A DNA stretch of 6,291 bases from Candidatus Babeliales bacterium (GTDB lineage Bacteria > Babelota > Babeliae > Babelales > CAIQNR01). Positions 5,607 through 6,291 of this stretch are shown in pieces. The position numbers and the translations under genes are program-made. Location: contig JAIPGS010000049.1 of the NCBI GenBank assembly GCA_021735725.1, forward strand, positions 1-6,291. The letters run 5' to 3'. Positions within the stretch are counted from its first letter, which is position 1; each line of letters begins with the position of its first letter. The notes under the pieces were generated by a model. That model did not search any database, was not told the DNA's origin, and saw only the letters and a list, made by a program, of their open reading frames with translations.

Positions 5607-6291
5607 ATGACAATTCTGAGTAATTTAGGGCGTTATTTTTATATATCATTATTGCTCTTTCCTTTTTGTTCTCTTTCTGCTCTTTCTGTTCGTGTGCTTT
5701 TGGAAGAGCATAGTGAGCCACAATGGGTATTAAAGTCTGATGAAGGGTTTCGATTTCAAGATCCTGAAACCGGTAAAAAAGTTTGTTTTGGGGCTTCTTA
5801 TTGTACGCTCAATGTAACGTATAAAAACGGATATATGTATCTTAATGGTAAAAAAAGTGCACGAAAAAATTTATATATAATTCCAAATCAAAGGTATGTT
5901 CATTTTCAAAAGGGGACTTTTGATGGATGTATTTTGTTACATAAAGATATTAAAAAATGTTACTTAATCAATGTGATTGATAGTGAAGAGTATATTTTTT
6001 CAGTACTTAAAACAGAAAGTTGGCCAACATGGCCCGTTGAAATGAATAAGGTACAGGCAATAGCAAGTAGAAGTTATTTATTGCATCAATTATTACATTC
6101 ACGAAAAATAGAAACTCCTTATCATATAAAGAATACTAATTATCATCAAACGTATACAGGAATACATACAAGAAAAATAGTAAGGCAAGCAGTAGATGAA
6201 ACTGCCGGTATTTTTTTATCTTTTAATAAAGAACCTATTTTAGCGATGTTTGATGCATGTTGTGGTGGTGTTATTCCTGCAATGAGTCCTG
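5607..6291 (+). CDS. SpoIID/LytB-domain protein, exported, N-terminal 228 residues (partial at right edge)
   Basis: SpoIID proteins are lytic transglycosylases that cut peptidoglycan glycan strands lacking stem peptides. The ATG at 5607 has GAGAGG (5594-5599) 7 bases upstream. Residues 1-25 look like a Sec signal peptide: a single Arg, then the hydrophobic ISLLLFPF, and a possible cut after Ser-Leu-Ser-Ala25. There is no lipobox. Residues about 118-228 match the SpoIID domain: NVIDSEEYIFSVLKTESW with Glu137 at the catalytic position, then the helix VQAIASRSYLL, a YTG segment, and AVDETAGIFL leading to a Cys-Cys-Gly-Gly turn near residues 221-224. The frame is open to the last base, so the rest lies outside. 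The region between the signal peptide and the domain (26-117) is unplaced but beta-rich by eye. In a non-sporulating organism a role in cell-wall turnover or division, as reported for chlamydial SpoIID, is more likely than sporulation. Confidence 0.87.
   Translation, partial: MTILSNLGRYFYISLLLFPFCSLSALSVRVLLEEHSEPQWVLKSDEGFRFQDPETGKKVCFGASYCTLNVTYKNGYMYLNGKKSARKNLYIIPNQRYVHFQKGTFDGCILLHKDIKKCYLINVIDSEEYIFSVLKTESWPTWPVEMNKVQAIASRSYLLHQLLHSRKIETPYHIKNTNYHQTYTGIHTRKIVRQAVDETAGIFLSFNKEPILAMFDACCGGVIPAMSP

Overview
The window is AT-rich (roughly one third G+C by eye), densely packed bacterial DNA carrying six protein genes and one tRNA. Two of the proteins run off the ends. Several starts are GTG, gene overlaps of 7 to 8 bases occur, and the coding sequence is rich in A-runs (Lys AAA codons). 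This suits a bacterium with a reduced, AT-biased genome, possibly host-associated. A member of Dependentiae (TM6) is one plausible source, but this is an inference from style and gene content, because no rRNA or marker gene is present.

Layout. The left 1.7 kb is one uninterrupted minus-strand frame encoding the N-terminal half and zinc hook of an SbcC/Rad50-type ATPase. It is easily missed because its end lies beyond the left edge. An 86-base divergent gap separates it from a plus-strand pair: an AlgC-like phosphomannomutase/phosphoglucomutase, overlapped by 7 bases by an endonuclease IV (nfo). A roughly 100-base gap then holds a perfect 11-base inverted repeat around a candidate promoter, followed by a tRNA with a CAT anticodon (probably tRNA-Ile2, otherwise elongator Met). 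About 50 bases later comes a second overlapping pair: a COG1579-type coiled-coil/C4 zinc-ribbon protein and a compact RNase HI-family protein. The right end holds the signal peptide and the start of the catalytic domain of a SpoIID/LytB-type protein.

How the genes fit together. Three products act on DNA lesions or RNA:DNA hybrids: SbcC (DNA ends and hairpins), endonuclease IV (abasic sites) and RNase HI (hybrids). Two relate to the envelope: the sugar-phosphate mutase (activated sugars for surface glycans) and SpoIID (peptidoglycan glycan-strand cleavage). The tRNA and zinc-ribbon protein are housekeeping or regulatory. I see no mobile element, CRISPR array, toxin-antitoxin pair or defence island, and no convincing new system. 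The points worth a second look are residue substitutions in conserved motifs, a clamp-binding-like motif on RNase HI, the inverted repeat before the tRNA, and an annotation trap at the mutase start.
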